The notes under the pieces were generated by a model. The model saw only the letters and a program-made list of their open reading frames with translations, was not told the DNA's origin and searched no databases. The translations under genes and the position numbers were made by a program. From a virus, in the IMG/VR virus record IMGVR_UViG_3300017755_000074, positions 1 to 27,420 of that record: a stretch of 27,420 nucleotides of DNA; one strand, 5' to 3'. Below, one piece after another: positions 9,158 to 17,155 of the stretch; the first letter of the stretch is position 1, and the number at the start of each line of letters is the position of its first letter.

Positions 9158-9865
9158 TTAATTATTTCTTTCAGCAGATGCTTGACCTCTTTTCTGTTGA
9201 TATAAGTTTTCTATGTCTCCAGCAATCAATGCTGCTGTATCATCTAACATTACTTCAACTAAATCATCTTTAAATTCACATAATACATTATTCAAACTTA
9301 TTTGACCTGTATATGGATCTGTACAACCTGCTACTTGAATATATACTGGCTTTCTATAATAAGTTAATACTGGATTAACTATATTAAAATTAGTATTTCT
9401 ATATATTCTTATTCTGTTATCTAACATAGTACAAAATGTTTCACCCCATTCAAAATCAGGATTCTTTAATGGATCCCTTAGAATAAGTGGTACATTTGCT
9501 TCTTCTGCTAAGTATACTGTCATGGATCTAGGATCTTTACAACAGTCATCAGTAGCATCTGTAGATACTCTTTTATATTCTAAGTAAGTGTCAACAGGAA
9601 AATTATCTGTTTCAAAATATGTATCTGTCACAGTTCCTGTTAATGATAATTCAATCAATAATGGTTGAAGATCATCAATTCTTTTCTTAGATAATTCATC
9701 TCCCTCTTTATACATATTACCACCATGTAGATTTCTTCTACACCATTCTAACTGTGCTTTATTAAATGCTTCAACAAATTGCCAACATTGTATATTGTCA
9801 AAATCTTGACTATCTAACTTATTGAGTCTTTGTTTTAATTTAATTAAAAGAGTTTGATTATTCAT
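9158..9865 (-). CDS. Probable head-tail connector / tail adaptor protein
   Basis: 235 residues. The N-terminus is helical (LLIKLKQRLNKLDSQDFDNI), followed by QFVEAFNKAQLEWCRRNL, then a beta-rich middle with TVYLAEEANVPLILRDPL and RIRIYRNTNF, and an acidic helical C-terminus (LVEVMLDDTAALIAGDIEN). Size, position about 1.5 kb after the capsid gene and this helix-beta-helix layout resemble phage connector or tail-adaptor proteins that sit under the portal. About seven cysteines are present, including a DDCCKD group. It starts 10 nt after the 339-residue gene, so the two are co-transcribed. No enzymatic motif was seen. The connector assignment rests on context and general layout; another tail protein is the main alternative. 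Confidence 0.55.
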   Translation of the reverse strand: MNNQTLLIKLKQRLNKLDSQDFDNIQCWQFVEAFNKAQLEWCRRNLHGGNMYKEGDELSKKRIDDLQPLLIELSLTGTVTDTYFETDNFPVDTYLEYKRVSTDATDDCCKDPRSMTVYLAEEANVPLILRDPLKNPDFEWGETFCTMLDNRIRIYRNTNFNIVNPVLTYYRKPVYIQVAGCTDPYTGQISLNNVLCEFKDDLVEVMLDDTAALIAGDIENLYQQKRGQASAERNN

Positions 9866-9875
9866 TTTATATTAT

Positions 9876-10895
9876 TTATGAGTTCCAGTAAGGTTCTACT
9901 TTTGCAAGTGTTGATTCAAGAACCTCATCATTTTTTGGATCCATTAAAAATAGTTTTACTTCATCAGGAGACTTACCCATTCTTACACCACTATCAGCAG
10001 GCTCTATCCATCCACCAGCTTTAGTTGTTATAAATCTATAGAATAGTGCATCTTTTACTAATGCTCTTATTTTTACTTCCTCCATACTTAACTTTGCAAC
10101 ATTAATAAAGTTTTTAGCTGCTCTCTTCTTATTAGACTCTGAGCCATCACCATTTATATAGTCATCCATATTTTCATACATCACATCATTAGGAGTACTC
10201 TTAACATATTGTGAACTATTTACATCACATATTTTAGCAACATACATAAGCTTAGAAGTATTACTATTATATAAAGTTTCTAATTCTACTACAGCTTTAT
10301 TTTTAAGTTTACTTAATTCTGTTCTTGTACTTAATGTTTCCTCTAATGTATCTAAATAAAATTTAGGAGCATTATGAGCTGCTTTAGCTTCTTTTAATGA
10401 CTTAGCTACTATAGAAAAACCACCAGCATTTATAGCATGTAATTTTATCTTATCATATGGATCAACATCTGGATCTAAAAATACAGGATCATTACCACAT
10501 CTTAAAGATATTTTATCCCAAAACTTAGAATTATCTGGCTTCATTATAGTTAAGTTATTCCAAAAATCTTTATCTTCTGGATCAACTACATTAGCAGCTA
10601 GTTCAGCTTCTAATTCAGAAACTACTCTTCTTATCTCAGCAATCTTAGCCTTCTTTTCAGCTGGTTTTAACATTTTAACTTCAGGAGCAAATTCATTCAA
10701 TCCTGTTACATATCTTTTAACTCCGTTCATTTCTAAACAAGCTAATGATTCTTCATGATAAACTCCATCATGTAGAGCTAGCCCATAACTTTCTAACCCC
10801 ATGTTTTCTTTGCTAGGATTAAAAAAAGGACGTACTGCTACAGAACTTTGTCTTTTTTCTTGTTGATACTTTTCTACAATAGTGTAATCACTCAT
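9876..10895 (-). CDS. Head/connector-module protein of unknown function
   Basis: 339 residues, not recognised. It is soluble in character, with no signal peptide or membrane span. The N-terminal 60 residues include AVRPFFNPSKENMGLESYGL; a Lys/Glu-rich probable coiled coil follows (about 75-110, EKKAKIAEIRRVVSELEAEL). The rest mixes helices with short Gly/Asp loops, ending in a region with AKAGGWIEP-like residues (TTKAGGWIEPADSGVRMG). It lies directly after the structured gap that follows the 65-residue gene and has its own possible -7 box (TACGTTTG, 10935-10942). Its ATG has a TTAAAACCAA leader. Position between capsid and connector suggests a virion or head-completion protein. Function is otherwise open. 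Confidence 0.6.
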   Translation of the reverse strand: MSDYTIVEKYQQEKRQSSVAVRPFFNPSKENMGLESYGLALHDGVYHEESLACLEMNGVKRYVTGLNEFAPEVKMLKPAEKKAKIAEIRRVVSELEAELAANVVDPEDKDFWNNLTIMKPDNSKFWDKISLRCGNDPVFLDPDVDPYDKIKLHAINAGGFSIVAKSLKEAKAAHNAPKFYLDTLEETLSTRTELSKLKNKAVVELETLYNSNTSKLMYVAKICDVNSSQYVKSTPNDVMYENMDDYINGDGSESNKKRAAKNFINVAKLSMEEVKIRALVKDALFYRFITTKAGGWIEPADSGVRMGKSPDEVKLFLMDPKNDEVLESTLAKVEPYWNS

Positions 10896-10934
10896 AATAT
10901 TTGGTTTTAAAAATTAATAATTTGTTCTACTTGT

Positions 10935-10942
10935 CAAACGTA
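10935..10942 (-). promoter_or_regulatory. Candidate Bacteroidota -7 promoter box
   Basis: The minus strand reads TACGTTTG, a full match to TAnnTTTG, 40 nt before the ATG of the 339-residue gene and just after a terminator-like hairpin. A perfect palindrome (GTACAAA-AA-TTTGTAC, 10940-10955) overlaps it and could be an operator. No clear -33 TTTG is present, so this is tentative. Confidence 0.35.
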
Positions 10943-10973
10943 CAAAAATTTGTACTGTCCTATTATTAAGTTT

Positions 10974-11001
10974 CTTAAGCAAGATTTTACTCTTGCTCAA
11001 G
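10974..11001 (-). terminator. Hairpin between the 65- and 339-residue genes, possible weak terminator
   Basis: On the minus strand CTTGAGCAAGA pairs with TCTTGCTTAAG (11 bp, one G-U, 6-nt loop). The following bases are AT-rich but lack a clean U-run, so termination may be weak. It may instead stabilise the mRNA end or process the transcript. Confidence 0.45.
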
Positions 11002-11012
11002 TTGTTTGACTA

Positions 11013-11210
11013 TTACGTAAGTACAACTCTTAAAACACCTGCGTTGTGATATATGTCACCTTTACCTAACCCAGCAGCTTTTGCTGCAGCGTCATCTGCG
11101 TAATTTTTTGATATAATATCTTTACCAAATGCTTTTGAAGCAAGTATTTTTGAAACATCTGAGTTTGAAAACTCATATGCTTTATTTGCTAATTTAATAT
11201 CTAGTGCCAT
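11013..11210 (-). CDS. Small virion-type protein, possibly capsid-associated
   Basis: 65 residues from the ATG at 11210 (MALDIKLANKAYEFSNSD). An in-frame ATG at 11258 would add 16 residues, but that stretch encodes the terminator of the capsid gene's own transcript neighbourhood, so the internal start is preferred; it also has an A/T-rich leader. The C-terminus (DDAAAKAAGLGKGDIYHNAG then a short hydrophobic end) matches a short motif I recall at the end of many small phage virion and tail proteins. It follows the capsid gene closely, as decoration or head-stabilising proteins often do. The role is inferred from position and the C-terminal motif; no fold can be proved at this length. Confidence 0.65.
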   Translation of the reverse strand: MALDIKLANKAYEFSNSDVSKILASKAFGKDIISKNYADDAAAKAAGLGKGDIYHNAGVLRVVLT

Positions 11211-11226
11211 AATTTCTATTTTTAAG

Positions 11227-11264
11227 GTTAAAATAAAAAGGGAGGAGGTATAGACCACCTCCCT
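11227..11264 (-). terminator. Strong intrinsic terminator after the capsid gene
   Basis: On the minus strand AGGGAGG pairs with CCTCCCT, extended after one mismatch by GGT with ACC, and is followed directly by TTTTTATTTT. It lies 20 nt past the capsid stop codon and overlaps the leader of the 65-residue gene, so expression of that gene needs readthrough or a start inside the gap. Confidence 0.85.
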
Positions 11265-11283
11265 ATTTACTTGATTAATGTTC

Positions 11284-12903
11284 TTAGAATGATCCTCCTG
11301 TAATAGGGTTTCTCATTACTATTTTAAGAACTTTGGTTGGATCCTTAACCCAAATAGCTGGCATGGTCTGAGTCATATAAACTCTATATCCATTGAATTG
11401 TCCAGTAGAAGCAAAACCTTGAGTTCTTCCCATGTAGTCCATAGTACCATTTTGGTAGAACCACTTAAGTTGATTATCCCAAGAAAGTTTCAACAAGTGA
11501 ATGTTGTCATTTCCTTCATCTGTTACATCAAAGATAATAAAGCTAAATGAACTTAGAGGTCTTCCATCAATTAGTGGATTCTCTATATCATTAGTATTTA
11601 AGTTATCAAATGCTGGATTTAATACAAACTTAACGTTAGCTAAGAAAGGAATAGTAAAGCTTGTGTAAGCAAAACCATAATCTAAATCCATACCAGAACC
11701 TTGTACAGCCCCAATATCTGTTGCATTTTGAACTAAACCAGAACCGTATACTTCATCAGCAATTGCTTTGTTGATAAGTTGCATACCTCCAATACCTGTT
11801 TGTACAACAAGTGATCTTTGTGGGTCTGGCCCTTTAAATTCAACTTTACCTTGATAGAAGTTATAAAGTTCAGACTTAAACATGTCAAGAGTAAATGATG
11901 ACTTGTTATATACTCTCTTGAAAGAGTTATCTAACTGTGACCATAAACCTACAGATAATCTAATATCATCCGGTCCATCTTGTTTAATTCTACCACCTTT
12001 ACCCCACATTAGGTAAGTTTCAATATCCGTTGCAATTTTAGATAAGTGAGCTGCTTCCATATTTGTAATGAAAGTTCTTGTTAGAGTTCCATTCTCAAAT
12101 GCTTCTCTAGCACCTGCTTTACCCATGTTTGCTACAAGTCCTTCAATACTAGGTACTGATGGATTGTTTGGATCTGTGTTGAAGTTTCTCCAAATCTCAG
12201 TAACAGGAACTGTACCATCAGCGTTTAATCCGCCTTTGATCATTAAATCTGCTCTTGAAGAAATTGAATAGTGAACATGTGCTTCTGCTCCTCCTACAAA
12301 GTTGTAGAATTCACGGAAACCTGAACCTGTTTCAATGTCAGAGAATCTTTCACCGTACTCACCTCTTGCAGAACCTTTTCTAAAGTACTTTGTACCTTTA
12401 GCTAAGTATTTTGCATCAAGAGTAGCGGCATTGTTATTATTTACTAATTGAACAGTATAAACATAACCATCACCTGCTGGGATAATATCATCAGCTGTAA
12501 TGTAAAGTTCAAGACCATTATACTTATCATAAGTAATAATGTCACCATGTCCAAAAGTTCTTTTGTTGATCTTAATCTGGAAAGTTGTTCCGTCAATACC
12601 TTTTGAAGTATTTGCAGCGTCAATATCTGCTACTATGTAAGGTAGATCTTGTGCAATAGGAGTTTGCCACTTGTACTCACCTCTAGCGTTGTCCACCATG
12701 ATTGTATTCTTTCCACCGAATGATGCCATTTGATATAAAGGCATCTCTACCTTCTGAGTCATTGCCCATAAATCAATTGGTCCCATATCCATAGGCTCAG
12801 CATTGCCAAGCATCTGTGTAAGGTGATAAGAATCAACATGTGAACTAGCTTTGTAGCTTGTATCACGTAGGAAAATCCCATTATTTAAAACTGGAGTTGC
12901 CAT
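11284..12903 (-). CDS. Probable major capsid protein
   Basis: 539 residues, soluble, with no signal or membrane segment. The N-terminus (about 25-80) contains HLTQMLGNAEPMDMGPIDLW and a KVEMPLYQMASFGGKNTI stretch; the middle alternates helices and strands, and the C-terminal third has beta segments such as GFAYTSFTIPFLANVKFVL and a KLSWDNQLKWFYQNGTMDYMG region. The evidence is position (after portal and an acidic scaffold-like gene), size, and a strong terminator directly after the gene, typical of an abundant product. HK97-type capsids have little sequence signature, so the fold itself is inference. A long insertion in the peripheral domain would explain the size above the usual 300-400 residues. 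No protease gene was seen nearby. Confidence 0.7.
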   Translation of the reverse strand: MATPVLNNGIFLRDTSYKASSHVDSYHLTQMLGNAEPMDMGPIDLWAMTQKVEMPLYQMASFGGKNTIMVDNARGEYKWQTPIAQDLPYIVADIDAANTSKGIDGTTFQIKINKRTFGHGDIITYDKYNGLELYITADDIIPAGDGYVYTVQLVNNNNAATLDAKYLAKGTKYFRKGSARGEYGERFSDIETGSGFREFYNFVGGAEAHVHYSISSRADLMIKGGLNADGTVPVTEIWRNFNTDPNNPSVPSIEGLVANMGKAGAREAFENGTLTRTFITNMEAAHLSKIATDIETYLMWGKGGRIKQDGPDDIRLSVGLWSQLDNSFKRVYNKSSFTLDMFKSELYNFYQGKVEFKGPDPQRSLVVQTGIGGMQLINKAIADEVYGSGLVQNATDIGAVQGSGMDLDYGFAYTSFTIPFLANVKFVLNPAFDNLNTNDIENPLIDGRPLSSFSFIIFDVTDEGNDNIHLLKLSWDNQLKWFYQNGTMDYMGRTQGFASTGQFNGYRVYMTQTMPAIWVKDPTKVLKIVMRNPITGGSF

Positions 12904-12958
12904 AAATTTGATTGTTTTTGATTAATAATTAATTTTCATTTATATTTAATTTACCTAA

Positions 12959-14281
12959 TTAAATGCGTTTAAAAATGTTGTTAGCCCTTTGTAGTTTTTT
13001 TCTACCTGTTGTTCTAGCATTTGAAGGTTCTTTGTCTTTAACCCCTAATGAAGAAGATCCACCAGTATTAGCCTGTTCTGTTTTTAATTTTCTAACAGTT
13101 GCCTCTACACTTTTTTGTGCACCTTTATCCATTATCTTTGCTTTATATCCTTCTGGATCTTGTAGCAACCATAATGCTTCAGATATTAAACCATAGTTTG
13201 GCTCAACAAATTGATATTTTTCTAGTAAGTGTCCTAATAAATTAGTATTTCTACCACTTACAGATGGATAAGATGGAGATACCAAACCATTATATAACAT
13301 AGCTTGTGTTTTTTTATCTACCTTTATTTCATTAATCTTACCATCTTTTAATGTATTATATACATTTTTCATATATTCTTGAGATGCTTGTTCTTGTTGT
13401 TTTTTCTTCAACTCTTGTTCTTGCAGTTTTCTTGCAACAACTTTTTCTTGCATCTTATCTAATTTTGGTTTAAACTTTGAAGCTTGTTTCTCTAACTTAC
13501 CTAAGTCTTTCCAAATTTCTATTTCTTCTTGGATCTCTTCTGAAGTACCATAACCTGTTGCACTTAAGTACTCAGTTATAATTTTTTCTTGATCCCTTTC
13601 TTCTTTAATATTTAAAGATTTACTTTCTTCTACTTGTGATAGAGTTGAAAATAATCCTTTTAAATCTTGACCACCATCAGCTACGTATCTTGCAGCTATT
13701 TGTAATTCTTGTGGTAAACTATCAAAAAACTGTTTAGGAGTTTCACGTCTAACCTGGTTAGCCTTCTCCTCTAAATTAGCTTGTATAAGCTCTTCCCAGT
13801 CTTTAGCAGTATAATCATTTAAATCTTTATCATCATCAAAAGGAACAATTTTATCATCCTTAATTAATTTTGAAAAAACATCAGATATACCACTGATTGG
13901 CTTTCTACCTTTTTTAGTTTTGACAACTTCTTCTTCTGTTTCATTGTCTAATGTATCTAAAATATCAGCAGCATCTTCTTTATTAGTTTCTTCTGCTTTT
14001 ACTTCTTCTACTTTAACCTCTTCTTTTTCTTCTTCTTTTGCTTCTACTTTGGTTTCTTCAACCTTAGCTGTTAAATCATCAGCATCATCTTGATCAGGAT
14101 CAGCAAAAGAAAAATCTGATTTGTTATTATTTCCTGAAAAAATATTTTTTTGTTTAGGAGTTTCTTTTTTCTCCTCTGGTAAAGTCATAGTGTCACCTCC
14201 TGGTGCACCATTAAAGATCTCATCTAAATTAATATCTATAGTCTCTACTTTACTATCCATAGTTGTTTCTTCTGAACTCAT
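12959..14281 (-). CDS. Acidic scaffold-like head assembly protein
   Basis: 440 residues. Residues 1-130 are disordered and highly charged, with long Glu/Lys/Val runs (EEKEEVKVEEVKAEE). A short basic segment follows (KTKKGRKPISG, about 124-134), then a helical region with likely coiled coils around 265-310 (KMQEKVVARKLQEQELKKKQ). The C-terminus is basic (GRKKLQRANNIFKRI), as expected where a scaffold binds the inner capsid. It lies between portal and capsid genes, the usual place for a scaffold. The leader has TTAAAACCAAC six bases before ATG, and a possible -7 box lies about 64 nt upstream. No protease motif is seen. Scaffold is the best reading; an internal head protein is the alternative. 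Confidence 0.65.
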   Translation of the reverse strand: MSSEETTMDSKVETIDINLDEIFNGAPGGDTMTLPEEKKETPKQKNIFSGNNNKSDFSFADPDQDDADDLTAKVEETKVEAKEEEKEEVKVEEVKAEETNKEDAADILDTLDNETEEEVVKTKKGRKPISGISDVFSKLIKDDKIVPFDDDKDLNDYTAKDWEELIQANLEEKANQVRRETPKQFFDSLPQELQIAARYVADGGQDLKGLFSTLSQVEESKSLNIKEERDQEKIITEYLSATGYGTSEEIQEEIEIWKDLGKLEKQASKFKPKLDKMQEKVVARKLQEQELKKKQQEQASQEYMKNVYNTLKDGKINEIKVDKKTQAMLYNGLVSPSYPSVSGRNTNLLGHLLEKYQFVEPNYGLISEALWLLQDPEGYKAKIMDKGAQKSVEATVRKLKTEQANTGGSSSLGVKDKEPSNARTTGRKKLQRANNIFKRI

Positions 14282-14344
14282 AATTATGTTGGTTTTAATA
14301 ATTAATACTTTCTATATATATAATATAAGAAATGTTTATTAAAA

Positions 14345-14352
14345 CAAACTTA
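14345..14352 (-). promoter_or_regulatory. Candidate -7 promoter box before the scaffold-capsid genes
   Basis: The minus strand reads TAAGTTTG, matching TAnnTTTG. AAACTTTT lies 18 nt upstream of it (14371-14378); the box before the 99-residue gene has the same AAACTTTT 19 nt upstream. The same 8-mer also occurs inside coding sequence (for example 19733-19740), so chance is not excluded. Confidence 0.35.
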
Positions 14353-14378
14353 TAATATTTAAAAAAATTTAAAAGTTT

Positions 14379-14396
14379 TTAGCAGTATATAGCTAA
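14379..14396 (-). terminator. Weak hairpin after the portal gene
   Basis: TTAGC pairs with GCTAA around an 8-nt loop, starting 4 nt after the portal stop; a U7 run follows about 12 nt downstream. The short stem and late U-run make it a weak or non-functional terminator. Confidence 0.25.
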
Positions 14397-14399
14397 CGC

Positions 14400-17150
14400 C
14401 TATTTTTTATCTCCTGATTTCCCAACATCATACTTATTTTTGTTCTCTCTTGCTATTTGGAGTTTTGTGTCAGCTATTTGTTTTTGTGCAGATATTTTCT
14501 CTCTTTCAACATCTAATCTACTACTTTCCATCATTTGTTTAGAATTTGATTCTTCACGTTTAAGATTCATTTGTTCTCTATACTGTGTAGTTTCTCTAAT
14601 ATCTTTCATAGCATCTTGATAATCAGATTGTTGATTTTGATTTATATCAACTGCAGATCCAAAACCAGCTGATCTTATTTCAGCTAAAGTAATATCATTT
14701 TGTCTATCTTTATCATTTTCAGAAATCTCTACTTGTAGCTTTTGTTGTTCTTCCTGAGCTTTTGCTTCAAGTGCTTGTTGTTGCATTTGCTGTTGCTGTT
14801 GCATTTCTTGTTGACGTTGTTGTTGTTGTCTAACTTCAGAGTCTTTTAGTATGTCAGTTACTTCTGCAATTGAGTCTGCTTTAACAATATTACCTAATTC
14901 ATAGATACTTGCTCCAGTAGTATTATTAGTTAAAGCCATTTGTTTTAAGTTCTCTAAGATAGCTCTGTGATTAGTTTTAGTAGTAGCAAATATATTAAAG
15001 TCTCTCATTAATAAATCTGTTCCATTAATAGTAAAATTAACCTTTTGTGCTTCTGTAGATATATAAGATAACCTAACACTTGGATTATTACTACAGTAAT
15101 ATTGTGCTAAGTCAGTTCTCATTTGATGTACTCTTGGCATAAGTTGATCTGAATGCTGTACAAAATACATCTCTGTTTGAGCATATGATTGTTGCATAGC
15201 CTGTACTACCCCTGTTGCAGTTTGTGCTGATACAGCTCCTCCTAAACGTTGTGGGTTAATACCTATTGCATCAAAACATTGTTGTTTAAAATAATTAGCT
15301 AATTGAATTCTTGACATCAATCTGCTAGTTTGCTCCATGTTTAAAGTCTGATAATGATTAAAGTTGGTGGCATTCTCAGTATTAGTAATTGAAGTATCTA
15401 AAGGAAGCATTTGAAAATCTTTCATTGCTACCCATGCTTTTGCATAATTATTTTTACCCCAGTCTTCTCCCATTGAGTGACGTGGCAAAGCATTTTGATC
15501 AAACATGATTACTGTTCCTAATTCATCTATTAGAATGTCTGCAATCTGGTTATTAACCATATTGTACCCAACTTGATATGCCTTCATTAAATCTACTAAT
15601 GAAGTTGATCTGTTATTTCTATCTGAGAATACTCTTCCTTCTACAGGAAGTTTACACCCATATAGTGTATTATTACCTTTAAACTGAAAAGGTAACCTAC
15701 CAGGTTTAGTTCTATTTATTCCTATATATATTGGATTAATGTTGTCACCCATTGTAGATCTCCACATGGCTGGTAAATTTGGACCAACTTTAACACCACC
15801 CCATACTTCATTAATCCATATCCAATCTATATGCTCACCTTGTAATAAATTTTCCTTTGTCTTGTTCTTAAAAATAGAAGTGTCATATACTGCTTTCTCA
15901 GTAATCTTAAATGTTTCATCAACTACTTCTTGTGTTACTTCACCATCATTTTCTATTTTAGTTAAATGACCTAACATACGTTGAGTCTTCCAATATATAG
16001 TTGAAACTCTCATTAAATTACCTTCATCTAAAGGTGTCATGTCTTCACTCTGATCTAGTATTTCACTTAGGATATCTCCACCTGCTGATGGATCATTCCA
16101 ATAATTACTTGTGTATTGTCTATATGCTAAACCAGGCATTTGGGTATTCCATGCATGTGATCTAGTAGCATCATAATATGCACCATCATTTTGATAACCA
16201 TTAACTTGATATTGTGCTGATCTTGCTGGATATATTTTTTGTAAAGATTCAAGTTGTTTCTTATCCATTAAATATCCATATCTATCAACTACATCAGATA
16301 CAGTCATAAGATCTACTTTACCTACATAGTTTGAATCTGCTATATATCTTTGATCTGGAGACTTTTGATAGAAGGTTAATACAGGATTCCATAGCTCTAC
16401 ATCATAGTCATCTTCTAGCATACGGAAATGCCAGAATTCTCTATCTGCTATAAGCATATCTCTAAATCCTCTTTCTTCTAGTTCTTGCATATGAAATCTT
16501 TCTTCATCTACTGCAAGTTGATGTGATGCCCATTCTTCAACCATACTTCTATATGACTTACTAAAGAAGTCTTCTATTTCTGGTAAAGTTTTTAAATTTT
16601 CTGGTGATAGTTGTTTTAATCCTTCTTCTGATCCAGGATTCATACCCATATCAAGCATCTTCATAGTAAGCTGTCTCTCAGCATCAGCTAATAAAGATTG
16701 CTCTACTTGCATTCTTTTTTGTTCTAGCATCTCATTATAAGATGCATCATCAACTGCTCTAAACTGAACCTTAGAATATCTTTTAGCAAACTCACCTGTT
16801 AATACATTTATAACATTTGGTACAATAGGATAAAACTTTAATTCTAATGCAGAGTCATTCTCTTTAGTAAGAACATCCATCATGTCTTTATAATCATTGT
16901 CTGGTTCTACAATGTAATCTGTTTTATCAATAATACCTTTAGCAAGTTTATAATTCTTTAAAAGTCTTCTTGCATTTAAACGTAAAAATTCAATACCTTG
17001 TAATTCTAACCAATCAAGATTCCAAGCAGCCCAATCATCTGTCTTTTTAGAAAATGGTAAAAATTGAGTTGGTTGTGTTAGACTAGAAAATGTAGGTCCA
17101 CTTTCTGCCTTAGCACCATTCTTTAATTGCATTGCATTTAATACTCTCAT
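14400..17150 (-). CDS. Portal protein (large, Bacteroidota-phage type)
   Basis: 916 residues, far above the usual 450-700 for portals but like those of crAss-like and related phages. The N-terminal part has a tyrosine/asparagine-rich clip-and-wing style layout (YPIVPNVINVLTGEFAKRYS, about 110-130). A helical core carries QCFDAIGINPQRLGGAVSAQ and ATGVVQAMQQSYAQTEMYFV (about 645-685), a stretch typical of large portals. From about residue 774 the protein is a Gln-rich coiled coil (runs of Q near 774-795) and then a charged helical tail to the end; the DNA there is a CAA/CAG-rich simple repeat. The gene starts 5 nt after terL. It would form the dodecameric DNA gate at one capsid vertex. The assignment rests on order, size and these motifs. 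Confidence 0.85.
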   Translation of the reverse strand: MRVLNAMQLKNGAKAESGPTFSSLTQPTQFLPFSKKTDDWAAWNLDWLELQGIEFLRLNARRLLKNYKLAKGIIDKTDYIVEPDNDYKDMMDVLTKENDSALELKFYPIVPNVINVLTGEFAKRYSKVQFRAVDDASYNEMLEQKRMQVEQSLLADAERQLTMKMLDMGMNPGSEEGLKQLSPENLKTLPEIEDFFSKSYRSMVEEWASHQLAVDEERFHMQELEERGFRDMLIADREFWHFRMLEDDYDVELWNPVLTFYQKSPDQRYIADSNYVGKVDLMTVSDVVDRYGYLMDKKQLESLQKIYPARSAQYQVNGYQNDGAYYDATRSHAWNTQMPGLAYRQYTSNYWNDPSAGGDILSEILDQSEDMTPLDEGNLMRVSTIYWKTQRMLGHLTKIENDGEVTQEVVDETFKITEKAVYDTSIFKNKTKENLLQGEHIDWIWINEVWGGVKVGPNLPAMWRSTMGDNINPIYIGINRTKPGRLPFQFKGNNTLYGCKLPVEGRVFSDRNNRSTSLVDLMKAYQVGYNMVNNQIADILIDELGTVIMFDQNALPRHSMGEDWGKNNYAKAWVAMKDFQMLPLDTSITNTENATNFNHYQTLNMEQTSRLMSRIQLANYFKQQCFDAIGINPQRLGGAVSAQTATGVVQAMQQSYAQTEMYFVQHSDQLMPRVHQMRTDLAQYYCSNNPSVRLSYISTEAQKVNFTINGTDLLMRDFNIFATTKTNHRAILENLKQMALTNNTTGASIYELGNIVKADSIAEVTDILKDSEVRQQQQRQQEMQQQQQMQQQALEAKAQEEQQKLQVEISENDKDRQNDITLAEIRSAGFGSAVDINQNQQSDYQDAMKDIRETTQYREQMNLKREESNSKQMMESSRLDVEREKISAQKQIADTKLQIARENKNKYDVGKSGDKK

Positions 17151-17155
17151 ATTTA

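Noticed and set aside
11211-11258. Longer start for the 65-residue virion-type protein
   Set aside because: The added 16 residues are encoded by the terminator T-run region and look unlike a phage virion N-terminus; the ATG at 11210 has the usual leader.
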